A stretch of DNA of 64,000 nucleotides from Neoscytalidium dimidiatum (GCA_037367355.1 CM074703.1:806001-870000), one strand, 5' to 3'. Counted from the first letter of the stretch, positions 45,051-57,613 are shown. Notes: generated from the letters alone by a model not told the origin. Translations and numbers: made by a program.

Positions 45051-46356
45051 GATGGGCAGTAGCTTTCCGGAAGTCTTGCTGCGCTCAAAAGATTGAATGG
45101 AGTTGGATTGGCTGTTGTCTGTTGAGATAGCAGCCAGCCCAAGGCATTTATTTATATTCAGTGGTGGCTAGAGGGTGTTGTGGTCTTGATGCACGCATCG
45201 TCTCCACGCCCACCGGCTGTCAGACCAACTGGACGACTGAACTTGCCCGTTGCGCAGCGGCATTTTCCCTGACAGCAATGCTTGTCGTTCGTGATCAGCT
45301 CGGTTGAGGTCATCGAGGGGGCCCCTGTGGCGCGATGAGAAGCTCTAGACTCATGTGCCGCAGTTGAGACGACCAGCCGAAACGGTGGTTCCTGTCTCGC
45401 ATCCCAGCCGTCTTTGAGCTTGCCGCGGCGCACAGAGCAATGGCCTCTTTCGGCAGGGCGAGGCGGATTTCTTGGGCGCGGCGTTTTTTGGGGAAGCGCC
45501 CTGAGCGAGACGCGGAGTGCAAGATCAGGAGATTGAGAGGCGGTGATTGGGCTCGCTTGCGGGGTTTTGCAACACCCAAACCCGCACCAAAAGCTTAGTG
45601 TCAAAGCCAAGTCCAGACAAGCTTTTGTCAGAACACGCCAAGCTTTAGCCAAGCTTCAAACCCGTCTGGGGGAGGCATGGTGGCTGAGCGAGGTGATGCA
45701 GGGCGGGAAGGCTGACGCGAGCGCTTGCAGTGGTTTTGCAACGCATCTGTGACTTGGGAGCGTGAGAATAGCGGCCTGACCACGTCTGGGGGCCTCTTAT
45801 TGAACCGCTGCCCTCTTTGCGTGCTTGCGGATCGACCAATACGAGGGTGCATTGACTGAACGGCTCGTATTCCTTCGGGTTGAGGCATTTGGTGCGTCGG
45901 AGCTTTATCCTGCTCACATATGGAGGCACACCGACCCCCGCCTCTACAGTGACACTACATCCATTCCACGTACCAGACGAGGGGAGTATAGGCTGACCAC
46001 CATCCAAGTCGCACTCTACGAGTTGCTCCGCCGCTAGCGTCCAGCTCGCCTTTTTGCATTTCAAACTTGCCGATCCTCTCCCAGTGATTTCCTTTGTCCT
46101 CTGCAACTAGACAATGCGTCTGTCTCCGTTTGCTGTATATGGCGATTGCGACGATTGTCAACGGTTTTCAAGCGACATGGTCTCTCTGATTCACTCCACC
46201 CGCGATGAGCTGCAGCGGGTATGATTTGTAATTTAAGCAAGCTTTTACCAAGACAAACCAGTTTCCAGTGAGGGTTTCATCGGAAGGGGCAGTGCTTGCG
46301 TCCCGCGGAGCTGGGCGTGCTAGTAGCGGCCGAAGTTCAAAGATGAGAGATGTTAG
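45051..46356. other. Intergenic, 1.3 kb, no supported gene
   Basis: Promoter region of the secreted repeat protein and sequence beyond it. Short frames only. Confidence 0.5.
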
Positions 46357-48110
46357 TTAGCGCATACGCGGCGAGTTCATAGTGTTGTAAACCTCGTCCT
46401 CCTGAAACCATTCCTCGAACTCGGACACTTTCAGCACTATAATGTCATCAAGAACCATGGAAATCGAGTAGTGAATGGTGTCTGTGAGCTCGGATGGGTG
46501 ATGCCAGGCTTCTCCCGAAAATGAGGCCGCCTTAGGCGCTGCCCGCCGTCAACCCGTCCAAGACGAACTCGGAAATCCTTCTCTCCTCTCACAGGCAGCT
46601 GAAGCCTCCCGCAGGGGAGATTTCAAGGTTGCCAATCCACAGCTATTCTTTAGTGAGAGGTTCGTCTTACTTTCATCAGAGAGAGCCTCAGACTTTGGCC
46701 GAACGAGCCAGTTCCGCATGTTCCTCCACCGGCTGGAAGCTTGAACTTGTCGCCCTCCATTCCGGATCACTCGGAAATCGATGATGATCGAAAGGCCCCA
46801 GATGTGCCGAAATGCCACTTATTCGATGCTTTCTGCTTCTCTAGTAGGACGAGCATGGCATCGAGAGCGCCGCTTTGGAAACTCAAGTCTCATCTTGAGA
46901 GCTCTGAGATACACTGTCAAATCCCTTCTTAATTGCCATTAAAAACGCTGACGTAAAGATCACGTAAAGTGAGCGAGTGTGGCCATCCAGAGAACTCGTG
47001 AGTCTTTTTGTCGAGATCAGGTGATCGATGGTCTCACCTGAACAATCTATGCCACAGAAGAAGAAGACTTGCTCGTCCGTGAAGACCAAGCGTCTCTTTG
47101 ACAGCAGACCCTCTTCATAAGTCCAACCCCGAGCTACCCACTTCGACGAGTCGATGACGGACGAGGCGGAGCGAAGAGTCGGTACAAGAACGCGCGAGCC
47201 AATCTGAAACCGTAGTTATTCAATCCTTGCGCAGTCTGTTACTCCAGCAAGTCCATAGTCTGGTACCTCACCGCCGGCGGCGACTATTGTGACTTCGGCA
47301 TCCGCATAGATCTTGTGCATTGAACGCAGTTGCTCGTGCTTGCTGAGAGCATCTCCCTGCTTAATGCAGTATCTGTCGACCCACAGGTAGCACAGTCTAA
47401 GCGCTTTTGCAACATGCACAGCGACTTGGATGGTTTTGGAGAACCTTTTCCATGATGTTTCGGTATGGTCGCCTGATTCCTCGCCCCAGACGTATGACAG
47501 AGCTACATATTAGCAATTTGGTGGGGCGCGAATGGTTATTCTGGTTAAACAGTCAATAAATCTCAACCCATGTACGAGGGGCTCCTTTTCTGCCTCCCAG
47601 AAGGTCGTCTTATGGAACACATCGACCTGGCAGGCTCCCACCCATGACCTCAATTGTCCAAAATCGATTTCTCTGCGTTAAGTTCGCCGACTAGAATGCC
47701 GCCCGTATATCCTTCGATGGAATTAGTCTCGGCAAGGAATCCAGAGTTGCCCACTGATTCGACTCGGATCTTCCCGTGAGACTTCGCGGGTCTCACGACA
47801 ACTCGTAGCCATACAGGGCACCCGTACAGAGAGTAATCATGGCTCAGGATGAGAGTGCTTGCTACGACAACTAATTTCCAGGATCTTAGAGTATCGCTCT
47901 TGATCTCGGGCACAATCGAGCAGGTAGCGTTACAGAAAGTGCAGTTGGAATCTAACTCTGATGCGCGGAAGTGGAACAGATCCCGGGTGTAGTTGCGTAA
48001 GTGAATGTGTCGTCGAAGTCCAACTCTGCGCATCTGGAGCAAAGATGTCCTGAATTGCCCTCATGCTTTTCTGGACTCTGGCGCAAAGCTCTTGGAGCGT
48101 CCGACGGAAG
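46357..48110 (-). pseudogene. Decayed HET-domain (heterokaryon incompatibility) gene
   Basis: Pieces of a complete HET protein appear in order on the - strand: an N-terminal LCSRCAELDFDDTF, FHFRASELDSNCTFC, then FGQLRSWVGACQVDVFH, then VALSYVWGEES, the core KALRLCYLWVDRYCIKQ and SMHKIYADAEVTIVAA, then SSKWVARGWTYEEGLLSKRR and a C-terminal FPSSSWTGWTAGS. Two in-frame stops break the core: TAA at 47510-47512 between NC and YVALSYVWG, and TAA at 47216-47218 in IE/LRFQIGS; both fit a CAA codon changed to TAA. Further frame changes follow. The final stop at 46357 closes a still protein-like tail. HET proteins trigger cell death on fusion of unlike strains; this copy should be dead. Confidence 0.75.
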
Positions 48111-48748
48111 CCATGATGATGGTGCTTGTACAGATATCATCAGTGGGGCTGAAAAAAGCGATGGTGGGGTAATCCAGGGTGCGGGCCATGTGCGACTGGG
48201 TATGCCTTTCCTCGCAGACAGAAATCCGTCCTGCACAGCCTTGACCGTGCATGAATAAGCATTCACACGCGCCATAGGTATGGCGCTGCTAACTCGCGTC
48301 TTCAACTATACTCACTGGCTGAGGAAAGGTGAGAATGAGACGTGGCGTAAGAATCTTCAGACTCCACAGAGACGAGCTGCAACGCACTAAGAGCGCTGAT
48401 AACTTCAGCACGACATATCTCAGCGCGTACATTCGTCGCAGTTTCTCTACTCGGGTCTTGGAAGTAATTGTATGTTTGATTGGGTAATGTATCAAGCAGC
48501 TGAAGCGCGGAGGTCATTGACAGCCTTACAATCATGCATGTAAGCAACGCCATGGCCAGCTGACCAGCACAACATACTAATTATGCTTCATTATGCAGCT
48601 GGGGCTTTTTTCCTTGAGTCTATAAGGTCTCGAGCTCGTTTTGGGGTCACATCCGCGTTTCAGACAACCTACCTCTCTTCGATTCCCCAAAAAACACCAG
48701 CACCCATCAGAGGTCCCAAAACCTTGCAAAGCGGTTACTGCACTTGTC
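48111..48748. other. Intergenic between HET pseudogene and small gene
   Basis: Short unassigned frames. The two flanking features point away from each other, so promoters should lie here. Confidence 0.4.
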
Positions 48749-49123
48749 ATGGCGGGAGACAATATTCGCCAAGCTGTAGAAAATACTCGGAAACTTGGGG
48801 TAGATATGAATTATATCCCTGCCAACGCGAGGCCAAAATACCGGTAATCTTTCTGAAAAGCGTTGATATCAATTTTAACTGTGCAGAGAAGACTAACTGA
48901 TAGTAGGAACAATGACATGAGGCCCCACACAGGCCACGACGGGACCTACCACTTGACTGTAGACTTCGCATGGGTGAGAGTTGACCGCGACGGCGAGCGT
49001 GAAGTTAGAGTTCCACGCATGCGACCGGTACACATTGCATTCTACACGGCTGTGGACGGTACGGAGAGGGCTGGAGATACAGAATGGTACGACGAAAGGG
49101 ACAGCACTTATGGCGAGGTTTAG
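48749..49123 (+). CDS. Small hypothetical protein, two exons
   Basis: Not recognised. Exons 48749-48843 and 48907-49123 join in frame across a 63-base intron that has a donor GTAATC, a perfect ACTAAC branch site and a TAG acceptor, giving 103 residues. It starts MAGDNIRQAVENTRKLGVDM and contains HTGHDGTYHLTVDFAWVRVD, an Arg/Val-rich beta-like middle and an acidic C terminus. No signal peptide, membrane segment or cysteine pattern. It sits, apparently intact, between a HET pseudogene and a broken NACHT-ankyrin gene, whose 3' end lies only 50 bases away on the other strand. That the reading frame survives here suggests it is used, but expression is unproven. Confidence 0.5.
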
Positions 49124-49173
49124 ATGCATATGTCCACCCAAGCGAAAGCTGTAGCGTAACTGAGCGGTGTTCG

Positions 49174-50554
49174 TCACTCGCGGGTCCGCAAGTAGACACA
49201 TGCTCCCGCAGAAAGGAGTATCTTCAGCGCACCAGGCGTTTCAGAACGAGCAGAAACAATGAGAGGAGCTAAACCATCCAAGTCAAATTGATCCACGTAT
49301 GCTCCACGCTCAGTGAGAAGGTAGCTCATAGCTGCAATACTGCCAAAAGAAGCTGTGAGGAAAAGAGGAGATGCTCCTTCAAAGTTCAAAGCGTCCACAC
49401 GAGCTCCATTGTGAAGTAGAGTCTCGACTACATCAATGTTCCCTGTCGCTGCAGTGTAGAGAAGCTGTATACGTCCGTTCTGATCTAGCTTGACGACATT
49501 GACTTTGGCACCATGCTGAATAAGGATATGTACACCTTCCGTATTCCCGGATATAGTGGGGGATGTTGGTGAGCTCTCCGAATGACCCTGGGAATACTCG
49601 GTAGAGCTGATGAGCGAGTGACCGATGCAGTCCAAGGCGCGTCTTCCAAAGAGGGATGCATTGTCCATGTATGAAGAAGCAGCCAATTATCCGGTCTGTT
49701 GCTTTGCTGTTCCTGTCTCTCAGATAATTCACAGTGAACTTTATGAGCATCGACTTCCCAGATCCACGCGTGCCACTAAACCAGAAAAGAGGTTCTGAGA
49801 GGTTGCATTTGTCCAAATCGAGAAACTTGTCTCTTAGTAAATCCAGACGCAGGTTCCGGCTTCTGGATTGAGCCTATGTTCGTTGCCATCCTGCTCGATG
49901 AATGAGAATGCTTGGAGACAGTCTTCGAATCTCAGTAATCCAGATATACGTAATTCGGGATTGGTGTTAATATTTGTCTCTTCAACATTGAGGGGGCGTT
50001 CCGGCTTTGGTGATAATGCTTATAAAGTCCCACATCATTTAGCCTTGTTCCTCAGTAATGTCATTCGGCGTGGCTATCTGGGTTCCGCCTGCTGGAAATG
50101 ACGCGTTCCGAGTCACGCACGAACTCGTGTAGCCGATACCGTACATCTATATAGCTTTCGTCGTACCAATCGGCAAATTTTACAAGCTCGGAATGCGTCA
50201 TACCCATTGATTGTGTAACCCGGATATCTGTCTCCAATTCTCGATAGCATTCTGCGGAATCCTCGTCTACCAAGACGACTGCTGGCTCATTTGTTTTCCA
50301 TATTCCCAACTCGTTCTACTCGACAAGTGTATCAGTCAAGTTTTTGCTGTAAAAGCTTCCAGAAACAGTACATTTTGAGCCTTTGGAAATCTCTTGGTCT
50401 TACAATAGCTGAATAATTCAGCATCTCTGTAAGAAAATGCCAGGAGGAAGTCTTTTGCCTGCTGCTGTAGCAAATCAGATCTTTTCTTCACAGATTGGAG
50501 AAGAGTTCCGTTCGGCATATTTCCTAACATAGGTAGCAGTATCGCTTGCAACAA
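49174..50554 (-). pseudogene. Broken NLR-like gene: lipase-like region, NACHT P-loop, ankyrin repeats
   Basis: Read on the - strand: (1) an alpha/beta-hydrolase-like N-terminal region, with SVKKRSDLLQQQAKDFLLAF and later SMGMTHSELVKFADWYDESY; (2) a linker with FEDCLQAFSFIEQDGNEHRL, as found just before fungal NACHT domains; (3) a Walker A motif in LFWFSGTRGSGKSMLIKF (about 49740-49800), then GLHRSLAHQLYRVFPGSF in another frame; (4) ankyrin repeats (VHILIQHGAKVNVVKL, VVETLLHNGARVDALN, AMSYLLTERGAYVD). The parts lie in different frames with intervening stops and most of the NACHT domain is missing between Walker A and the repeats. This layout matches fungal NOD-like receptors used in incompatibility or defence. 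Some shifts could be introns, but loss of the NACHT body argues for a pseudogene. Confidence 0.65.
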
Positions 50555-50649
50555 GTCTGCAAGACTCTGGCCAGGGAGGTATTTTGAATATGGATTAAGA
50601 TCGCAGCAAAGTATAGCTCAGGGAGGTGTGTGAGCCATGTATTAAAATA

Positions 50650-50859
50650 CTATCCTAACCATGACTTATAAAATCTCCTTAAATGGCCGCGCCGACTCGA
50701 TACCGCCACGAAAACATTGCTGTCGATATGTGCCCCGCGTGAGAGCAGAAGTCCTACCATTGTAACTTTTTCCGCACTTGCTGCGCTAGAGAGCGCTGAA
50801 TCTAGGTCTTTGGGGTCTACAATTGAGTTGCGATTGTCGAGGAGCAATCCTGAGGCCAC
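50650..50859 (-). pseudogene. Ankyrin-repeat fragment
   Basis: A short frame with ankyrin character (SAEKVTMVGLLLSRGAHIDS followed by VFVAVSSRRGHL). It lies upstream of the lipase-like N terminus of the broken NLR-like gene on the same strand, so it is more likely the 3' end of a second, older ankyrin gene than part of the first. Ends are uncertain. Confidence 0.35.
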
Positions 50860-52119
50860 TTGATCACCGTTCTTGGTGAGGCGTTAGTACACATCGAGGT
50901 CATGGTGCGATACATTATGCGGGAACAGACAAGGGTATGTAAGCTTGCACCTCCTGTGAGCACTCTGAATATATCAGTGAGGGTACGAATGGTGCTGTGT
51001 GTGTGGTGGGGTTACCTCTGCTGCGAACATTATTTGATATTCTGCAGTTGCCGTTGATTCCGGATGGCGCACGTGATTTACACATAAGCAATCGTAGTAT
51101 GAAGCGGATTTTCGAACGATTGGAAGGAACAATAAGTAGAACTAGGCAAAAGCGATTGATGTCATTGCTCTGATCGCAATTTTATATTCACTCGGCGTGA
51201 ATTACACCGCTAAAATTGTCGTTACGATTCCGTGCGTCATCAGGCGCTGCGGCACACGTTGCCCCTACAAGATTAGCCCTACGTCTCTGAATCCAGCCAC
51301 ATGGGTTTGCGGCTGCAGCCATTTCTGCATGCTGACAGACTGGAGTGAGACTGCCACTCACATTTGCTTACTACATGCTCTATTTATGCAGGTTTTGCAT
51401 GGTTGACCATGCCTTACACTCGCACGAAACCGCAAATCATCATGGTACGGCCTCCGATTGGTTGTGTCAATGCTACTTTCGAAGACCCCCAACCAATCAA
51501 ACCCTATGCTCCCACCTTTCCCCCTGCATGCACCGTTGCTCTTCCAGGTTCGTCATGTACGTGTTACAGAAAGGATTGACTCCAGCTATCTGGCACCGCC
51601 CCCGAAAAGATGTGATACAAGATCCACGGTTGCGATATAACTGCTTAGGCTCCCGATCCGGCTTGCTTCCGCGGCGTTGGTTTTCATAACTTGCACAACA
51701 TGTGCTTTCAGTGCAGCCATCAAGCAACAACACGACAAAAGGTTACGATCTCGCAATCAAACATGTCGATAGTGAGTCTATGGCACGCCTCTCCTACGTC
51801 CGCTCAGACCATGCTGACAGAATGCAATCAGCGGCGGGTAGCAAGTTCTCGGTCAGCCCGAACGAATCACCGTATGACCATCAATCCTCCGCCGATGGCA
51901 TCATAGATGGGAACAATGCGTCCCGGTGCAGCACATCCATTTGGTTGGCGTGCGAGTGAGGAGACATCCGAGATCCACGGATTCACTGCACCAGCACGCC
52001 GCTCCGCACCATCAACTTAGCCACACCTCCCTCCTCGCGCCTTCCACCGACCTCGTAACGGCCGACGAGACCGGGCCCGTTCGTCGCCGTCGTCGTCGCC
52101 TACCTGGCCGCAGCATCGC
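50860..52119. other. Intergenic, 1.2 kb, no supported gene
   Basis: Only short frames without motifs on either strand. Confidence 0.45.
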
Positions 52120-52690
52120 ATGAAAGCAACAGCGGAGCCGGACGACGACGACGACGACACCGTCTTCACCATCCGGCTACACCGGCCTCATCCGCACCGC
52201 GCGCGCCTGACGACCGGCCTCTTCACGACGAGCTACACGTCGGCCTGCGCCCCATGCCTTTCCGGACGGCCCGGTCGACGCAGCGGCGGCTTCGTCGTCG
52301 GGCCTGCTGAACGCGGCCGACCTGGCGCGCACGGTCGAGGCCATCGCGACCAGCGTGACGGACCGCGCGGCGCGAGGAGACGTTCGTGAGCGTGCGGCGG
52401 GGCTGGTTCGTGCTGCCGGCGTGCTTGGTGGGCGGGGCGGGCGCCGTGTTGGTGGCTGTTGTTGTTGTTGTTATTGTGGGAGTGGGTGGAGAGGGGATGG
52501 GGGAGGGGTGTTAGGAGTGGCGGCGCGCCGGTGTGGAAGAGCGGCGTGTTGCCGTTGCTGTATTGCGGGCTGGGAAGGGAAGGATGTTGGGAGGAGAGGG
52601 TGTTGGCGAGGGCGAAAGCGGTGAGGGTGAGGTTGGGCGAGAATGGAGAGGGGGAATTGAAGTTTGTGGGCGGATGGAATTCTTTTTTCG
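52120..52690 (+). pseudogene. Remnant of a DUF3176-like membrane protein (3' end)
   Basis: GC-rich stretch whose three frames together recall the C terminus of fungal DUF3176-type proteins: GLLNAADLARTVEAIATSVT, then (shifted) ETFVSVRRGWFVLPACLVGG leading into a hydrophobic membrane segment, then (shifted again) APVWKSGVLPLLYCGL and a final RVRLGENGEGELKFVGGW. In intact relatives these parts are continuous in this order. The shifts, a stop, and the lack of the N-terminal three quarters make this a truncated relic. The family call rests on motif memory and should be checked by a search. Confidence 0.35.
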
Positions 52691-53097
52691 CACTTCTCTC
52701 CTTTTTTTTTTTCTTGGTGGTTTCTGATGATGATGCTGTTGAATATATCGGAGACGACGGCCTTAGCGCTGGTTCCTGGAACTTACTTGGTTCGGCTATG
52801 CATTGCGTGAACGGGTGGTTTAAGCTTTTGTTTCAAGCATCTGGGCCGTTTCGTGACCGGGGGGCTGGCGCAATGCGCAATGCTCCTTTATTGACTTTTG
52901 CTTAAGCTCAAGTTGGCGCTGATCGACGTGCCACTATCCGTCGGCTATTTTTTTTTTTCCCCCTCGATCACAGTTGAACGTTGGTAAACCTTCAGGGCGA
53001 GCGAGCATCGCATGGAATAATGTACTGCGTTTTTTCTTGGTATTCCTAAAAAAAAAAAAAAAATAACACGCTGATAAAACATTAAAGCATAAGTCTT
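52691..53097. other. Intergenic with T, T and A homopolymer runs
   Basis: Contains T runs near 52707 and 52950 and a 16-base A run at about 53048-53063. No coding frame. Confidence 0.5.
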
Positions 53098-54207
53098 TTA
53101 CTTTCCTTCCCGCCCTATCTTATTCAACGCTATTTCGTCCGTCGTCTCTTCCAGCTTCTTCGACGTCAGAGAGGTGTGAATGTCGCGGATCAGCGGGCGC
53201 AAGACCGGGATGCATTGCACGATGATGGTGCCGACGATTTCGGACGAGTACCAGACGTTCGAGTGGGCGTTGCGCAAAAAGTAATACTGATCCTTCTCGT
53301 TTCCGTCGTCCTTCCAGCCTGTCCGCACAGCTGACACGATGGCGACGATCATTCCCTGGTCGCGAGTCAGCAAAACGGCGCGGGGAATTTCGAGCTGCTG
53401 TTACGGAAGTTCCCTTTCCCCAAGGCTCGCTTACCAGACTCATGGTGGCACAGAGGCCGATCTTCTCCACCCTCCGCATGTCCAAGTGCCACGTGATGAA
53501 CCACGGGAACATGGCAAATATGAAGTCCATGATGATGTTGTAGACTGGTGGCGAGTCAGTCTGGGAACGATGGAGATACCGGAGAGGATGCGACTCACCA
53601 TTGCCGCCCACCTTGAAGCGCTCGCGGAAGGTCCAGCCTATGCAGAAATCGAGACGGTACCAATTCTGGTAGCTCTTCCGGCCGCACACCTTGGCCCACT
53701 GGAAGATGACCTTCAGCACCATGTAGAGATTCATGCTGCCCATGCAGAACCACAGAACCCATTGCTGGTAGCCTTTGGTGAGCTTGAGCAGGGTGACGCC
53801 GAACGCGGTTTTGGTGAGGGCCTGGTTCACGAGCGTGCCGCACGAGGAGATGTTGATGAGGATGTGCATGCGGTCGTCCCACTTCTCGGCAACGTAGCCG
53901 GTGGCGTATTCGACGGTGATCAGGCTGTCGTTGGCGGCGAGGAGAAGCTGCGAGGCGGGGTGTGAGTCGGGCCCGTTCTCAGGTGGTTAAGCGAGGGCAG
54001 CGGGTGGTTCGTGGAGCGTACCCAGCAGACCAGGAGGATGTGGTCGTCGTACCACAGGCCATGGCGGCGGGTGATTTTGACCCAGATGCGGAGGGCGAGG
54101 AAGGCGGTCGCGCCGGCGAAGAGCGTCCACAGGCCGGCGTTGAGCTCTGCCACGGGGTTGACGTAGCCGTGCGCAGTATCGTCGTGGCTCCGAGGTTGAT
54201 TCATCAT
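53098..54207 (-). CDS. SAT4/rhodopsin-like seven-helix integral membrane protein
   Basis: Four exons: 54022-54207, 53599-53947, 53435-53544 and 53098-53355 (introns 74, 54 and 79 bases), 300 residues closing in frame. Shows the fungal rhodopsin-like (SAT4/Pth11-related) pattern: first helix LNAGLWTLFAGATAFLALRI, the basic loop KITRRHGLWYDDHILL (the acidic pair after Trp-Tyr is a family mark), helix 2-3 region with ALTKTAFGVTLLKLT, helix 4 QQWVLWFCMGSMNLYMVLKV, later VYNIIMDFIFAMFPWFI with the conserved Asp in helix 6, then SLGMIVAIVSAVRT. No N-terminal CFEM domain. Function of this family is mostly unknown; some members sense surfaces or partner cells. Confidence 0.88.
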
Positions 54208-57200
54208 TCACATTCTGGACATGAGCGGCCGAGTTCGAAGAAGAGAAAGCAACATGCACGGCGGCAAGAAGGGCTTTGGGGGGAATTGGGTGACCAGCAA
54301 CGCTCGGGAAGGGAAGAGAAGCGGGAGGGAAACCAAAGAGCCGGAATCCTTGCGGGGCGCGCGAGTTCTTGAGGCGAGGATTCTCTGTAGGCACGAATCA
54401 GACGATGCCAGACCGGGTCTCGGGGATATGGCGAAATGACGCCTCCTGAAACGAATTGGTGGCCCTTGGGCGTCTCACCAGAAGGGCTGCGGGCCCGAAT
54501 ATAGGACTGAAACATGGGGGGAGGAGCGTCTTGGCGTCCTAGCTCCAAGGAGATCTGTTTGTCGAGCGGGCAAGGTTGTCGATGAACCGTTGACGCGCGT
54601 TGGGAGCCGTGTCATTACCTGGATGCGAAAGTAGGCCCGACCCGTGCTTTTCAGGCCTTCCAGAGTCGGCTACGCCTTGTGCGACAGAGGCGCGACGGCT
54701 GCCGATGCCCGAATCGTCTCCCTCCGGCCATCGTGAGGAGCGAAGAGTGCGAGCCCAGCGCGCGGAAAGAGCGCGTCCCGAGGCGGGCGGCAGGGGGAAA
54801 AAAGCGCCTGGGTGGTGGATGGATGATAGGCACGCGCAGCGCACGCCAGCACACAGAAGCGCAGGCGAGGACGTATTGCCGCATGCAGCCTTCATTTGCG
54901 GACGAACGCCTTGAGGCCTTACGGAAGCCATGACGCATTCCGCAGCCGCCCCGATGCGAGGCCTGACTAAGCCCCGTCCCGACGTCCCGTCGTGCAGGCG
55001 CAGGCGCAGGCGCATGCTCCCAGGTTCCCAGCTTTCCAGGTTCCTGCAGCCGCTTGCACGGCGCCAAGTGGGCGGGTACTACTCCCACCTTCTAGCAGCC
55101 AGGGTATATATTAAATTACCGGCCGAACCCGGTCTCGGAGTAGCCGCTACTAATCCGTACTTCTTGTAGGGCTTTCCTCTAGTCTGCGCCAATAGGGCCA
55201 AGTTACCGTTTCTACTGCTCTCGGCCAAGCCCTCACACCACTGTCTCACGCCGAGGCTACCTGGCGATACGAGCCCGAGCGCGGCCAAGTGCCGACGTAG
55301 GCAGCTTCGGGCTGGTCGCGCAAAGCCTCCGACTTGGCGTGTTTTGCATTCTACAGCTCAACGGCCGCGCGCTGCTTTTCTTTTCTTCTCTGCCTGCTCC
55401 TTGGCACCCCCCCAGCCACCGCTACATGCACCGGCGCCGATCCAGGCACAGGCACAGGCACAACTCCCGCTCAGCCCGCCGCTGCGGAGGTGGGGGGCTC
55501 GGACGAGTCGATCTGACCACCCGTCGCACGTGCGCTGAAGATCAAGGACTCGCCAGCGTAGCGATGAAACACATTCCACCACAGACCACAAAATAAGCCT
55601 TCATTGATTACGTCTATCCTCTCCCACCTGAACCCTATCCTGATTCACCTACTACTGATTTGCTCCGTAAGCCCGACCAATCCAGAAGCCTTATGATCGT
55701 CCTCTATAGCCCTCGCCTCCAGGCCCTGCACACGGCCAACCTGTGAGAGATGATGGGTGAGGGAGGCTGTATCTCTGCCGATCCTTGCTGATCCGGATTG
55801 CGTAGGGAGTCTGTGGGTGCTGCAACGGTGCCACATGGCAATGACTGCGCGGCGACGTGTCTGTCGGATCGTCGGCAGATCTCCGCATCCTACGCGTATG
55901 AGGTGTTGCCTCTCCTTGGAAACTCCTCACCTACAAATCCGGCTGCCACAAACTACCTTCGGACTCTTGCTGCAGTCCGGCAAAGACTGGACATGAGATG
56001 CTGCGAAACCATTTCTCGACACTGATGGTCAAGCCCTGAAGCATCACAGCCTCGACACAGGGATGGCACCTGCAGCGGTCATACAAGATGTCACCGTGCT
56101 CGCATTCCTCAATTCACCTACCTTTGATCTTATGATAAGCTTCGCATGTCCCGTCCGCTTGCAAACTGGTAAGTCTCCGCTTTTTTCTCCTCACCCTGCC
56201 AACTATATTCTTTCCGGTCGTACTTGACCACCAACCTACCGACAGCTGCATGAGCCAACCCAGCATCATCGCGTACGAGCCTCGTCCATACATACATAGG
56301 ATCTGCCTCCGTGCGATGCCACTGTATCTTGCCAGCTCCCGGTTAGGTTGGCCGCATTTTGACTTAGCATTTGGCAAGACTCCCTGTAAGTATCAGGCGC
56401 AAAAAAAACCTGTGATAGTACGTGCGGGACCGCTCTCGGCGATTAGCAAATATGCATTCACGGCATCCATGCCTCAGGGAGAAACTGCACCGCATGCTAC
56501 TGACCGTGCCGCAGAAGATTGGTGGACGTTCGGCATTGGAGAACCCCGCAATATGTACGCCAAGCGTTGACTAGCGAGCTAGGCAACGGTACCGCCCTTT
56601 CTTACTTTTTCTCCGCACCAACTATTTCCGTGCACTAAGACTTGTGATGTACAGTTTAGCCCAGAAAAAACACATGATCATCCCAGTCTAGTCCATCGTG
56701 TTCGCACCGCACACTTTCGTGGTCGCCCGCATAAGATAGCTAAGTTACTATGCAACTACTCCCTCAAAATACTATGGCACATTCTCTTCTATCAAGCTTC
56801 GCATCATGGCTCTGACGGAAGCTCTCCTCCTCCTTGACAAAAATGGAGGCGGAGTGGCCACGAGTGCACTGCTCGGGAATCCCGAAGAGGCTGTCCGGCC
56901 AAGGATTTCACCAACGCACTTGCGAATGAAGCGAGCGCGAATTGTCAGAATATCACTCGCATGTGACGAACATGTCAACCCATTCGATTGGCCGCAGAAG
57001 CTCTCGCGAAGTCCTCAGCCACGCGCAAAGAATTCGTAATCCATAGTCGGGTTATCAGTTCTATACCTAATGCAAACACATCGCTCAAGTTTGTCACAAT
57101 AACCCAGCTGTGTGGGTGGGTAGGCAAGACTGGATTGACGCATTGAAATCACTGAGATACCCTTACGCATGCAAACAGTTGTTCTCTATCTTCGTCCGCA

Positions 57201-57613
57201 TCATTTAGGAGCCATTAGCTATTCTGAAGCACACGTTACCCCACTCTCCCACCTGTACACCTTCTACGATATACTAGGAGCTCGTAAGCTACTGCCAGTA
57301 CGGATGAATAGAGGCAAAAAGAAAAACGCCATGAATTAGTTTTTCCAATCGTATCACTTTCTTGCAGAGATAATTACAGGCAGAAAGATTCAGCTAGCCG
57401 CCGGGCTACAGGACCAGCAGGATCGCAGGCCAATCAAATCGTGTTTACAAGCCCCGCTCTGTCAGCATTGTACTGTACAAAGTGAATTCTTCAGCCTCGT
57501 TATCTTCCACATCTCCGCGCGCATCTCTTGCCTCTAGGACAACCTGAAATAATAATCAACATTATCGCAAGAGATTATCTTCTCCTTTCAAAGTGCGCAG
57601 TCTTGTTTCCTCA
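54208..57613. other. Long gene-poor stretch, 3.4 kb
   Basis: No supported gene. GC-rich to about 55550, more mixed beyond. Short frames at 56250-56570 (+) and 56806-57039 (+) have no motif, start context or splice partner that I can support. The promoter of the HET gene must lie at the right end. Confidence 0.5.
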
